64,000 nucleotides of DNA, taken from Aquatica leii (lineage: Eukaryota > Arthropoda > Insecta > Coleoptera > Lampyridae). The DNA is taken from assembly GCA_035610365.1 (NCBI GenBank), contig CM069436.1, positions 60,651,505 to 60,715,504 on the forward strand. Direction: 5' to 3'. Made by a program: the position numbers and the translations under genes. Below are positions 24,261 to 34,989 of this stretch, piece after piece. The notes beneath the pieces are model-generated. The model was not told where the DNA came from, did no database searches, and worked only from the letters and a program-made list of their open reading frames with translations. Every line of letters starts with the position of its first letter. Position 1 is the first letter of the stretch.

Positions 24261-25709
24261 TTTGCAATTTTCCTATTGGTAATATTCGTCATTGAGCTTG
24301 CTGTTGGAATAGCAGCGGCAGTATTCAAGAGCGACTTTGAAGAAGCATTAAAAAGCACATTGAAAAGTTCGATGAAAACCTACTATACGAATAATTCAGA
24401 AAAATCTGCTTGGGATAATACTCAAAAAACGGTGAGAGTTATACTATTTTGCTGAGTTACGATAACTGGTGTTTTAGTTAATGTGCTGTGGAGTGGACGG
24501 TCCGACCGATTGGACAAAAAGCCAACTCGTCATTCCGGATACTTGTTGCAAAGATATAAATAAAACCGCGACTTGCGTTTCTGGTAACTATGATAAAGGG
24601 TGTTTTGCCAAGCTAAAATTAAGAGTGGAAGAAAAGGCTACGGTTCTGATTGGTGTTGGTATTGGAATAGCGTTTGTGCAGGTAAATATTCTCTGACTTT
24701 CTTATTTGTTGTTTTGGTTGCTGAGTTTAAAAACCAGTTTATTTATGTTTAAAAGTAGCTAAAAGTAATAGAGTTTTTACATTAGGAGAATACAAACATC
24801 AATTGACTGATTTTAGCTAACAAATCCGATCTGTCAGTGTAGATTTGAGTACATAAATATTTTATTAATTTTTACGTTACGCAATTAATTCTTTTGACAA
24901 TAGTAATATGGTATTGTTTAAGAAACATTTAAAAACTCCGTTTATTCTATAGTTTTCAACAATTTTATCAGTTTTGCGATGTCAACGTTTAGTTCCGATG
25001 GAGTACTACACTTTTTTAATTAAATTTTTATAATAATTACTTTTTTGCGTATTCTTTTTTCTGTTCTTAAAAACATTTTAGGCTTGTTTTTAGTTTTAAA
25101 CATTTTCATTAATTTAATTGTTGCAACAAACGTTAGATAGTTAGTATGTATATGATTTGTTGTTTTTAAATTCTAACAAAAAGTAAAAAAAAATAAACTG
25201 GTAAATTGAGTTTACCAAAAATTATTACTTTGCTTCAAGATGCTCGTTTGCACAATCGCATTTTCAAAAGTTAATAAAATAGATTAGTTCATAGCTAACA
25301 ACGCTTTCTTAGGACAATGCGATTGTTTTGATCAAAAATTTTGTTAGGTGTTTGAGCGTCTGCATTTAAGTTTGAATTATTCTAGACACTCTTAATTCTT
25401 AATTTATCTTTTTTTTATTGCATAATTCATTTTACTTAATGTTTATTTTTATTTATTCCTTACATTTTTCTGGATATTGTTATCAATGGCATATTGTTAT
25501 CAAAAACCTTAAATACTAGTTTAAATTAGAACATTCATAACTAACTCACATCATTATTTGAAGTTTTTAGTTTGCTTTTTAATCTTGATCAAAAACGTTT
25601 TAATCGATTACAGTTACGTATTGATTTAAATAACTTTGTTTTACAGGTTGCAGGAATTGTACTTGCATGTCTGCTGGCTGCAAGCATTAAACGCGAAGGT
25701 GCAAAGTAA
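24261..25709 (+). CDS. Tetraspanin (CD63-like), exons 3-5
   Basis: Exon 3 is 24261-24431 (57 codons, TM3 and start of the large extracellular loop), exon 4 is 24478-24681 (68 codons, loop core and start of TM4) and exon 5 is 25647-25709 (20 codons plus TAA, rest of TM4 and the tail). All junctions are GT...AG and phase 0. With exons 1-2 the protein is 229 residues, normal for the family. The loop has the defining CCG motif (C144, C145), a CC pair (C164, C165), C174 and C183: six cysteines for three disulfides. The short tail IKREGAK lacks the GYxxphi lysosomal motif of vertebrate CD63. The methionine near the start of exon 4 (24481) is internal, not a start. Confidence 0.9.
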
Positions 25710-25845
25710 TCGTTTAAAAACCGATTATGTGTGTTTATTGTTAATGGTGGTTTATTAAAATTTTATAAACATAAAGCAAAAAGAATTATTTTTTCATAAA
25801 TAGAATTTTTATCAAATAATATGGACCAATCTAGTTTTCCAGCAA

Positions 25846-26033
25846 AATAAAGATTGAAGAATGGAATTTCATTTTGTGTCACATGGATAAAAAATATAAC
25901 TTATTATACAATGTATAAACTATTATTTAGCTTTCTAGTTTTTAATATTTACATGTGCAAATTAAGTCTTCATATTTTTAAGAGTTTTTTATCTATATAC
26001 TTATACGTCTGCAATAAGAGTTTGAAATAATAA
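25846..26033 (+). terminator. Poly(A) signals of the tetraspanin gene
   Basis: Two AATAAA hexamers follow the stop codon, at 25846-25851 and 26028-26033, so the 3' UTR would be about 160 or 345 nt. Both are canonical; which is used cannot be told from sequence. Confidence 0.5.
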
Positions 26034-26310
26034 AGTGTGTTTGAACTTATTGTATATTTTTTTTAAGAAAACGTTGGATAATCTACAGGTATTACCATAA
26101 AATATCCTTTCTATTTAAATCTGTTCTAGGCATTAATAATTCACTATATTTCTCAAGAAAGTATCATGAGCACAAATAATGTAAAATTAGTTCCACACAG
26201 CATAACAAAAATGCAAATTATCGAATTTTACTAGAAGTTCTGAAACTAATTGTAGAATACCGTAGTTGCTTTTCTATTCAAAAAAGTAGTTTCAAACTAA
26301 GTGTGGGTAC
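26034..26310 (+). other. Spacer between tetraspanin and the heat-shock promoter
   Basis: AT-rich, no frames or repeats recognised. Confidence 0.3.
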
Positions 26311-26314
26311 TATA

Positions 26315-26458
26315 TTCAAACGTTCGCGAAGTTATCTACTTTGAGAACGTTCACGAACTTATTGTCAACTTCCAGAACGTTTACCGAAAGATGTAGAACA
26401 TTCTTGAGATAGATAAGAGAAATATATAAAAACGGTTTAAAAGAATCATAGGTCAGTT
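26315..26458 (+). promoter_or_regulatory. Heat-shock-type promoter: HSE cluster, TATA box, initiator
   Basis: Within about 140 bp lie several arrays of the heat-shock factor pentamer nGAAn in alternating orientation. TTCgcGAA at 26323-26330. GAAcgTTCacGAA at 26345-26357, three perfect units in phase. TTCcaGAAcgTTt at 26370-26382. GAAcaTTCttGAg at 26396-26408. TATATAAA follows at 26423-26430, and TCAGTT, the arthropod initiator, at 26453-26458; its A (26455) is 32 bases from the TATA box, the expected spacing. This is the layout of hsp70-type promoters. No heat-shock protein gene follows. Confidence 0.75.
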
Positions 26459-26830
26459 TTTCAAAGTCGGAAGTATTAATAAGACTGTTTAAATAAATAA
26501 GTGATTAACGCGTGATTAATATAACGGCGTTCAAGCGTACGTGCCTTTAATATAAACAAGTATCAGTTTTAGATAAACAAAAGTTATCCGCAGACATTAT
26601 TTTACCAGTGATTGTAGTAAATAAATTAATTTAAGTATTATTCTTAAATATCGTTAGATTGAATCAGTTACGTGTAGTTATAAACGTGTAAATATTTCGT
26701 TATAAATAAATTAGTTTTAATCCTTACAATATTGAACCAATGTTTTTTTTTATTAGAAAAATAAAATAATTTTAAAATTCTAACTAAAACTCGTTATCTA
26801 AACCTAATGAGGCAATAAACAATTTTTTCT
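26455..26830 (+). ncRNA. Candidate transcript or leader from the heat-shock promoter
   Basis: From the predicted start (A at 26455) there is no ATG on the plus strand until 26740, about 285 nt, striking in DNA this AT-rich and like the long ATG-free leaders of hsp70 genes. The ATG at 26740 opens a frame of nine codons only. An AATAAA lies at 26814-26819. Two readings fit: the leader of an hsp gene that lost its coding region, or a short heat-inducible non-coding RNA. No transcription evidence is available. Confidence 0.4.
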
Positions 26831-27290
26831 TTTTTGTATTGACGTTAAAACAACGGTGTGAATATCATGTGATAATGTTTAATCTCACCGTGCAGAAACA
26901 AAAATGTTATATCACGGTCAGAGTTCAGACATCGAATTGTACAGTAACAAAATATTAAATTATTATTTGCAATTACAAATTCTGAATGCAAACTTTACAT
27001 ATCATTGTTGATATGTAACTTCCTTTAGCAAATAACTTGACAAGTTGTCACCATTGCGTTAAATTTGTCGGTCTATGATTGCGTCTTGCTATTCGTACTT
27101 GTTTTAATTAAAAACTATTTTAAATTTTCGTGTTGTTTTTATACCATTTTAAAAATTGTTAACAAATTTAGATTTATGACAATTTTATTTTATCCTGTAA
27201 TCAAATTTTCTGGAACATGACTGTAGTTGCTCATAGTACGGTATAAGTTTATAGTACATTTTAAACTTCGTAGAAAATTCTTAAACTCTA
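26831..27290 (+). other. Spacer before the tandem-repeat element
   Basis: AT-rich; no features recognised. Confidence 0.3.
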
Positions 27291-27485
27291 CCCAGCAAAC
27301 ACAAGGTAGCTTAATTTAGTAGTTTATTGGGTATTGAAAAGTTATTTATAAGTAATTTAATTTTTTTCGTAATTTAAGAGTAGTCTAAGGTGACGTAATT
27401 TAAATGGTTACTAGTTTAAAAGTAGTATACGAAGTAGTTTAGGAGTATTTCAGTATTGTGGTAGCATAAAAGTAATTTAATTAGT

Positions 27486-27890
27486 AACTTAATAGTAATT
27501 AAAAAATTAAACGTTGTAGTTTAATGGTAATTGAGTCACCATACTACCCGGTAATTAGAAAGTAATTAAGGAGTAATGTAATGGTGCGTAGCTTAAGAAT
27601 AGTTTAACCAGTAACTTAAGAGTAATTAAAAAATTGAACGTTGTAGTTTAATGGTAATTGAGTCACCGTTATACCACACAGTAATTAAAAAGTAATTAAG
27701 GAGTAATGTAATGGTAGGTAGCTTAAAAATAGTTTAACCAGTAACTTAAGAGTAATTAAAAAATTGAACGTTGTAGTTTACCGGTAATTGAGTTACTATT
27801 ATACTACCCAGCAATTCAAAAGTAATTTAGGAGTAATGTAATAATTGGTAGCTTGAATAGTTTACTCAGTAACTTAGTCGTAATTCCAGA
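27486..27890 (+). repeat. Tandem repeat, unit about 128 bp, three copies plus partial
   Basis: Units start with AACTTAAKAGTAATT at 27486, 27613 and 27743, and a diverged AACTTAGTCGTAATT at 27871, giving periods of 127, 130 and 128 bp. Shared landmarks in each unit are GAACGTTGTAGTTTA, GGTAATTGAGT and GGAGTAATGTAAT. The unit itself is built from the shorter AGTAATTTAA-like motif. Confidence 0.8.
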
Positions 27891-28510
27891 ATTAGATTGG
27901 GGAGTGTAATGGTAATTGAATGTCCGTTAAAATACAAGGTAAATTAATAGTCAGTAGTAATAGAGTTGGTATATAAATGTTAAGCTAAATTATTTTAAAA
28001 ATAGTCGTTATATTTGCTAAACAGTTACGTCTGCTATCAAACAATTGCTTGAAGAATGCATAGAAAGAAGGAAAGTGGCAATTATTATCGACAACTAAAA
28101 AGATTTCGTACAGTTTACGAAAATATTAATATCGGAAAGTCAAATAGCATTGGTCAATCTGCGGGATCCAGTAACGCAATATAAATATAAAACAAAAGTA
28201 AATATTATAACTTATGATACAAGAATATCAATATTGCATGAAATTATGTACCTGCCGTATCTAAAAATATTCGGATTATATAAACCACTTCAAGCAACTA
28301 AGACATGAATTATCCTGATTACAGAATAACAAAAACAACAAGAGTATAATTAATACGTAGCGATGCAAATGTATATATAGGACTAATTCATCATCAGTCT
28401 GATTGTCATGTGAAATATTTAATGGTTCACGTTGAAAGTATTAAATTACGAATAAGTTACTCGATTTTGTATTCAACATATATAACGTGTAGTTAGCATA
28501 TATAGTATTA

Positions 28511-28590
28511 GGTCAGGTAGAGTAGTGGTTAACACGTTTAGGTTGCAAGAGATTTTCCTGATGTTCGTGAGATCAAACCCCAAGTAAGTA
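28511..28590 (+). repeat. tRNA-derived SINE head or tRNA pseudogene
   Basis: AGTAGTGGTTAACACG resembles the pol III A box region of many tRNA-derived SINEs, followed by TTGCAAGAG and then GAGATCAAACCCC, a B-box-like T arm about 45 bases downstream. Cloverleaf pairing is poor, so a functional tRNA is unlikely. The SINE body and tail could not be delimited. Confidence 0.45.
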
Positions 28591-28965
28591 CTTAAATTAA
28601 ATTCTAATTTTTTAAAAATCCCACAATTTATCAATCATGTGCGTCAAATTCTGTAAACGAAATAAATAAAAAATTACAGAAACAAATAATTAACTAAAAA
28701 AACTATTTTTTTAAATGTGTTAGTGGTTCTAATAATAATTTAATAGTTTTGCTAGTAGTTCAAAACAGTAGTTTAACAGTAATTCAATGGTAATATAACA
28801 ACAGTATTTTAATGGTAGCTTATTAGTAATTTAAAAGTCAATGAATTTTTGGTAGTTTAAGTGGTTGCTTAATGGCGCCCTTTTTACTGTTTAAATTACT
28901 ACTTAAATTACCGTAATTTAATAGCAATTCAACAGTAATTTAAGTCCATCTGTGTTTGCTGGGTA

Positions 28966-29740
28966 AAATTTCAAATTTTTGTATAATGTTTTAAATTTGC
29001 CTTTTCTAGTAACTGAACCTTTTTTTTCTTATCGTTAATTTATTGATACGTTTATTAGTATATGACTTTCAGAAATCATGCAATTCATAGTATTTATTTT
29101 ACAGCTATTATTGCCTTTTCAAGAATTAGCTATTCATGTTAAATTTGTTATGGGACCCATTTAAGAAACGCTTTTACTTTAGTTGTGAAAAATTAACGTC
29201 GTACTTTATACTTTTGTTTTTTTTTAATTTATACATTTTTTGCTTACAGTGGGGGTTGTTAAAATTTTATAAGTATCGGTGTAAAAATGAATTTAAGAAA
29301 AAAGTAACAGATAGAAGTAACTACACTACCTAAACATATGTAACTCAAATAATTAACCATTTCATTATAATAACTTTGAAACGCATTATATTTAATTCAA
29401 GTAAGAATGAAAATTATATAAGCTTGTAGTTTACAATTTGATTATAGTTAATCGTAATTTGCAGTATAAGTATGAAATTAGTTGATGTTTAAATTTTAAT
29501 ATTATTATTGTTTGCTTTATTAGATTAATGGAAAAACTGATTTTATTTTTTTTTTATTTATTATTGCAATTTCTTTGTTGTATTTGACTTATTTTACTCA
29601 AGTCAGATTCTGTTTTTTTCTAATAAATGTTTGTCATTTAACTTGTAATTGAAGCCTTTTCTTTACACCCGTTCGCATTGTATTTTTTTTTGTTTTGTTT
29701 AAGTATAATATTTAGATTTATGTCGTTAAATCTCAAAGGT
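28966..29740 (+). other. Unassigned AT-rich sequence
   Basis: No gene. 29540-29740 is T-rich and may be part of the LTR-like piece that ends near 29825. Confidence 0.3.
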
Positions 29741-29950
29741 AAGTCGCATGAGAATTAAAACTACTGGACGAGTTTCTTGGTAAATAAAGACCTGGAAGCT
29801 GTTAAACGTCGAGATCTTATTTGGCGCCGTACCGATTTATTCTTTATTTGATTTTCTTTTACGGCTTTTTCTTTGACATCAAAAAATTCAAAAATTTTAA
29901 TTATCGTACCACCCACGCTCATCTCACTGAGCAAGCGGAGTAATCATGTT
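29741..29950 (+). repeat. LTR-end-like repeat with TTGGCGCC, copy 1
   Basis: Homologous to 46950-47070: both have CTGTTAAACGTCG / CTATCAAACGTCG, then TATTTGGCGCC(G/C)TACCGATTT, then TTTCAATTATCGTA-like sequence and CTCACTGAGYAAGC. TGGCGCC is a common start of the primer-binding site just inside the 5' LTR of gypsy-type elements, and AATAAA precedes it by about 40 bases here. LTR remnant is an inference. Confidence 0.4.
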
Positions 29951-30049
29951 ACGTTTTCAAGTCAATTTTACGATAACATCTTTTAGGACGTAACAAAGTA
30001 ATCTATTTGATAAAAAATATAATTATTTTATACTAAGATGAAAACAGTT

Positions 30050-30135
30050 TGAACCGTGTCATTGTTGTAATCAAAGTTGCCAATGTTTCGCCCACTTTAG
30101 TAAGGGGCTTTATCAGGGCGTGACAAAAAATTTAA
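30050..30135 (-). mobile_element. Penelope-like element fragment with hammerhead-like motif
   Basis: On the minus strand: CCTGATAAAGCCCC...AAGTGGGCGAAACATTGGCA. This CTGAtgAaGCC...GGCGAAACGTTGG pattern recurs in Penelope-like elements and corresponds to the two core boxes of a hammerhead ribozyme around a hairpin. No coding sequence beside it. Confidence 0.45.
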
Positions 30136-30452
30136 AAAACTGAAACAAGCAACCCAAATCTAACCAAGAGTTAGGTAATTAACTTGTAGACCAAGCTAGA
30201 TTCTAAAGTCTAAAAAAGCAAGAAAGAAAGCGATAAACTTAAGAATACTAACGACAATTTAACAAAGAACCACTTCAAAGTTAGATAACTCATTTTCAAT
30301 AATAAATATCAAACACTTAATATTTTCTTAATAAACTATTATTTGGAGAAAATTTAGAACAGTTTCAAAGAATTTAGACATCGCATAGAACGATGTGCAG
30401 ATATGGTGGTAGTTATGTTGAATCAATAATTTAACGTAGAACAATGTTATTA
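30136..30452 (+). other. Unassigned spacer
   Basis: AT-rich, nothing recognised. Confidence 0.3.
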
Positions 30453-30991
30453 CAGTGCACGCCGCTTAATAGAATCACTTTGGGACTTGAAGTTTTTGAT
30501 AACAATAACCAAATGATAACAATATATGAAGTTCAGAAAGAAAACATTTTAATGGTTAAAAAACTCTTATAAAATGTTTAATGGAATCAAAATTTTGTGC
30601 CAAACAAATCGAAAATTACGGACGGAAAAATAAAAAACAATGGTATGATGTTTAATTCACTGTTCTTAGACCAAAATAAAAATAAATACGAAACAACGTT
30701 ATTACATAAGACGTAGTTAAATTAAGTTGTCATTCTAAGAACGCGCAAGGTTTCCAAGTGTATTCTAAAAGATAACGTATTTACAGATGCTTAAATGATG
30801 TAATTTTACGTAGGTCAACCAAAACACTTGATTCAAAAAATTGATAACATAAACCAAAATGATGATTACTATAAACGATGTTTTTTCTATGTAGTAGTTT
30901 ATGTGCGTCCCGTTCTTTAATAAAGTGATAACATTACCCGATTTATCCAACATCCGACATTATCCGTAATTCCAATAAGCGGCGTGCACTG
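30453..30991. mobile_element. Tigger/pogo-type MITE with TA duplication
   Basis: Begins CAGTGCACGCCGCTTA and ends with the inverse (AAGCGGCGTGCACTG), each flanked by TA (30451-30452, 30992-30993). CAGTG termini with TA duplication are typical of pogo/Tigger elements. The element is 539 bp, with no transposase. The frame inside (30765-30953 minus) is chance. Confidence 0.75.
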
Positions 30992-31269
30992 TATTACATT
31001 TTATACATCTAATTTGTGAATAAATATAATTTTATTTTGTTGAATCAAAACAATGACGGTTTAAGCAAATTAGGTAGATCTTGTAACTGTAAATAGCTAT
31101 AAAAGTTTTAAACTTTGTGAGTCGATTTTACACCCGCGTATTTCCTAACAGTTTTGAATAAAACTGCGAGAGAAACCACAACGTAAGTAGATCTTCTTGA
31201 AATTTTGTATAAGGCCATAGTTTGTCATTTTGCATAAATTTTTTTAATAACATTTTAACCTGCTGTAAA

Positions 31270-32560
31270 CGAGCAAGGTACTGAGATGATCCAGTTTAAG
31301 TTTGTATCCAATTATAGACGCGTGAAATTGCATAAGCACCGTCATCTGGCGGAAAGAATTATAATTACAAAAATGCGCATAAATTGCTTTAAAACCAAGA
31401 AGTTTACTTAGGGATGAAACGTCAAAGCAGAGGGGTTTTGACCGGTAGTACAATTAGCATAAATAATGTGAAATTTGTGTAATAGTTGGTTTGTGTTATT
31501 TATAATATAAGTAAAGGATGATAAATTGCTATAAAACTCCAGTGTTATAAAAACATTACATGTTTTCTTTGTTTTGGCAAAACAAACGCGTTGGCTGCCA
31601 TTTCACTTACGATGCATTTTAAAATCAATTTGTGTGTAGTTATTAAACGATGTTTATTAAAAATTATTAATTAAAACTTAAAATTACTAAATCGACATGT
31701 CTTAAAAGAACGCTTAAAATGTAATTTAAATTTGTCGTATTTTCTTTATTTCATTAATGTGGAATTTTAAACACATTAAACGTCACAAATTTAATTTTTA
31801 TAATTAACAGTTTAAAGATTATGAAAATCAAAATTGGCGTTGGGCAGATGTTTCCTTGTTAAAGGACGTTACTTAAATTTTTTTGTCTGTTGGTCATTTG
31901 TATAACTATGACTTGTTTTAGAATCAATTTGCTTATGTGTTTAATTTCATGTTTGTTTGTACCGACACTTCATCTTTAGCTAGGTTACTTCCGTAACTAG
32001 GACTTCAGTACCTACTGGCAGGCTCTCAGTTAATTACTTCTACTGTTTAAATAATGATAACTGTCAATAATGATGTTTGTGAACGTGTTTATATGTGTTG
32101 AGTTTTAACCTGTTATCATATCTGTGTATTCGTTTAATTTATTTAAATTTGAAATGTCCTAAGTTTTCGATAATTATTTACATTGTTTATTATAGAGTGA
32201 TTGCTTTATATATCTAAATTATGCAATTATCTTGCATTTACATTTAGTTGGAGAATCAAAGTAGCTTTTTTACCTGTCCTTCCCTTCTTACTGTAGGTTT
32301 CACCAAACAGAAAATGTCGGTTAAAGTTTAACAAGTTATACCTGAATAAAAACTACGATTAATTTTTAATGGGTGTTTTATTTAATCTACTACAGTCTTC
32401 TCAGCCACCGAAAGTAATCAGTGTATAGCAAACTTAATATAACGTAGAAGGAGGGCAGCTTGACGACATCGGCGACAGCGAGATGTCGCTTTGTACTTTT
32501 TAGTTTGTAGGCTTTAGTTTTCAAATATGAACAGGTTACATTACAGTACTTTACCTTTAC
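31270..32560 (-). repeat. 1.3-kb interspersed repeat family R2 (solo-LTR candidate), copy 1
   Basis: Matches 41700-42875 over its whole length in the same orientation. Landmarks: TGATCCAGTTTAA near the start, GGCTGCCATTTCA / GGCAGCCATTTCA, ATTATTAAACGATGTTT, GGACTTCAGTACC / GGACCTCAGTACC, and AACTTAATAYAACGTAGAA with AGCGAGATGTCGC near the end. Read on the minus strand it would begin TGTAAC and end GGATCA, i.e. TG...CA as in an LTR. No target duplication was found, and there is no coding frame, so LTR status is inferred. Confidence 0.5.
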
Positions 32561-33407
32561 CTCTCGTTCAACTGCCAAGGCCTACGCGATTTTACAAAAT
32601 GAAAAGTACACTAAAAATAAGTTTTAAACCAAGCAAGACTTAGTTGCAAAAAACCAAATTAAAATTCAAACATTTTTAGTTTTGCACACCTCTTGTAACA
32701 TCAATCCTGGAGTACGCTGTATATCGTCTAGAGCAACGGTAAATAACTTTTTAGTAGTCGCGGCATCTTAGATTTCTAATATATTTTTCTGTCAACTGCC
32801 GGATAGTTCTAATAACACTTTCCTGGTTCTTTAGAAAGAAATCAAAAGCCCTATAGGAGGCCGCGGCACTCTCGTTAAGAATCGCTAGTCTAGGTTACTC
32901 AAAATACTTACTCAACGTTTTTAATTGATCGTAAATTAATTTACCATGTTATTTATTTTATTTAGAGTTTAGAATAAAATTTCAAAAACGCATTGCAAAC
33001 TGGAAAATTAAAGAATAAAATTATATGATTTTTCACTTTTTTCCAAAAATTTTATTGCATTTGTATCTTGTGTTGGAGCTAACGTAGGACATAATAATAA
33101 TAATAGTTCTTTAATACTCTGTAAGTTTGATTTATGAACGTCCTACAAGGATGCTCAGTGTTACTGTTACAACAAAAAGGTTAATTATTTTCTATACTAA
33201 AAGCAGTGACGGCTGGTCTATAAAGACTCTACGACGCCAGCCCTTTAGATGTTCATTACAACAACATATTTATAGAATATTGTTTGCGGTGCTTCTAAAT
33301 TTAGTACTTATTAAAATGGTGGAATGTGTAGGATGTCTTCTAAGTGAAACGGCATATTTGTCGTACGTAATTTTTAAAAAATGCAAAAAAATAGTATATA
33401 ATTTATT
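32561..33407 (+). other. Unassigned intergenic sequence
   Basis: Contains a less AT-rich patch at 32830-32890 and a short (ATA)n run at 33090. The frame at 33127-33411 has no recognisable motif and is probably chance. Confidence 0.3.
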
Positions 33408-33698
33408 TTGAAAAATAAATTCGTAAGTCTGTCATTAGAAGATAAGGTTGAAATAAAATCTATTGGAAAGCTTACTTTAAATTTAGAACTTAACCAAGCA
33501 GATAAAACTGAAAAACGTAATTTTACATGCATTTTTCTAGTGCACATAAACTACGAAATTTTTATTTACATGAAATTATGTTTTGAAGCCGATGCTATAT
33601 ATGACATTGGCATAGGATTTGACTTAATTCTCAACATTAACTTTAGCAGTCCAATAGATTTAACTCCAATGTGTCTTGGCATCAACTTCAAAAAGTAA
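33408..33698 (+). pseudogene. Possible retroelement aspartic-protease fragment
   Basis: The 96-codon frame contains SIGKLTLNLEL and, near the end, AIYDIGIGFDLILNINFSSP, similar in pattern to the second half of retropepsins (hhhhh-Y-D-hhhG-x-D-hL). The catalytic D-T/S-G is absent. Weak call based on one motif; an unrelated chance frame is possible. Confidence 0.3.
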
Positions 33699-33819
33699 TT
33701 CCATGTAGAGCAAAGCGAAGAAATCCCGGCCAGTCGCATTAAATTTGGGTGCGTTGTTGGCTGTCTAACTTGTTTGTCAAGAAGCTATGCTTCATTCTAT
33801 CATCATACGTGGAAACACG

Positions 33820-34540
33820 TGATATCTCGAAATCTGCAAGTGTTTTTATAAGAAAATTAAAATTTTAAAGGTATGTATAATTGATTATGTTTTGCTTAAA
33901 TTGCTTGGATAATGGCTGGATCATGAAGGACCTATTTTTAGTCTGGTTAAAGAAATTCTACAGTTTTATAAAAGCATCTAAGGAAGATCCAGTGTTTTTG
34001 GTTAGGGGCAACCATGCCATCCACTGTACGCTCCAAGCTTACAATTTCTGTTTCTGCTTCTAATAGTGAGTGTGACAAATTTCTGGCCAGTCATCCAGAA
34101 AATAACACCAAATGGAATAGCCGAATTGGTCAACAAAGCTTTCAGCAGGGTAGCTACACTTAAAAAAGCTATCAAAGGTTTTAGCAAAACTAGTATATAT
34201 TTTTTTAAACTCTGATGTTACTGAAGAAGATTTTGCTCCTGCAGAAAACTTAGTAAGACCAAACTGTAGCACGACTGCGGAGAATAAAATGCAAGAAGAA
34301 AATGGTAAGAAAAAGAATACTTCCGAAAAGGCCACCAGCTCACTTGAACTGAAAAATGTTTCTTTCACAGAATTTGGCAGAAACTGTGAAATTTGGTTAA
34401 GATGCGTAATATGTGGATTGTGGGCACATAAAACGTGTACAGACTCAACAAAAAAAATTATATGTGATTTTTGTTTGTCTTGGCCGGAATTTTTCGAGGC
34501 GGCCGGTTCTACCCAACAGAACTTTTTTTAATTTTATTTT
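33820..34540 (+). pseudogene. pogo-type (DDE) transposase, C-terminal half, relic
   Basis: Plus-strand pieces read in order: LVWLKKFYSFIKASKEDPVF, NHAIHCTLQAYNFC (catalytic block that normally reads LDNHxSHxS), CDKFLASHPENNT, then RRFCSC-type acidic region in another frame, and finally a cysteine-rich zinc-finger tail CVICGLWAHKTC...IICDFC near 34400-34475, the PHD-like tail of many jerky/Tigger-like transposases. Several frameshifts; the GHxSH segment with its Asp is missing. Confidence 0.65.
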
Positions 34541-34989
34541 AATATTAAATATGAGTTAAAGACAATATATTATTTGCGCTTATTTTCAACTCAAAATTCT
34601 ATTTTAGTATGATTTTATAGACAACTATGCTTAGGTGGTCGGTATTCCTCTCTTTATCCTAAATACAAATGCTGTCGTTTAATTATAACTAAATTAAATC
34701 ATTATTTTTTACTTTTTAGTGTATTTTATTTCATGCATTTTTTAAGTCTTTTTTTTTGTTAAAAAAGTTTTATTTTTGTTTTTTTATCGATGTTATAAAT
34801 AGTGGTTATAATCAACGAAAATTTTGAAAATGCACAGACAATTTTCTGTTTATGTTATGTTAGATTATTTTCTCATAAATCTCATCATCAGTATTTGATT
34901 ACATTGAAATGGGGTCACTCCTAAATTACTCTCTTTCTGATAAAAAATAAATCCTCGAAATTGGTCAGGGAAGTAAAAAATATACCATA
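34541..34989 (+). other. Unassigned spacer
   Basis: AT-rich with long T runs; nothing recognised. Confidence 0.3.

Larger units (their letters stand above)
27291..28965. mobile_element. TIR-bounded, repeat-filled element
   Basis: The left end CCCAGCAAACACA (27293) and the right end TGTGTTTGCTGGG are exact inverted copies, and each is flanked by TA, fitting a TA target duplication. The interior is made largely of variants of short motifs such as AGTAATTTAA and GTAGTTTAATGG, includes a tandem array (27486-27890) and a tRNA-like segment (28511-28586). No protein frame. Probably a non-autonomous DNA element with a nested insertion; the superfamily is open. Confidence 0.6.

Noticed and set aside
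24481-24696. Open frame starting at ATG 24481 as a separate small protein
   Set aside because: It is exon 4 of the tetraspanin; the methionine is just before the CCG motif of the large extracellular loop, and an acceptor lies at 24477.
27291-28965. CRISPR-like array from the regular repeats
   Set aside because: Units are contiguous tandem copies without unique spacers, in a eukaryotic transposon.
33127-33411. 94-codon open frame
   Set aside because: No recognisable motif; next to a possible protease fragment but not clearly linked.
34289-34531. Independent PHD-finger gene
   Set aside because: The cysteine pattern directly follows pogo transposase blocks and matches the usual zinc-finger tail of that family.
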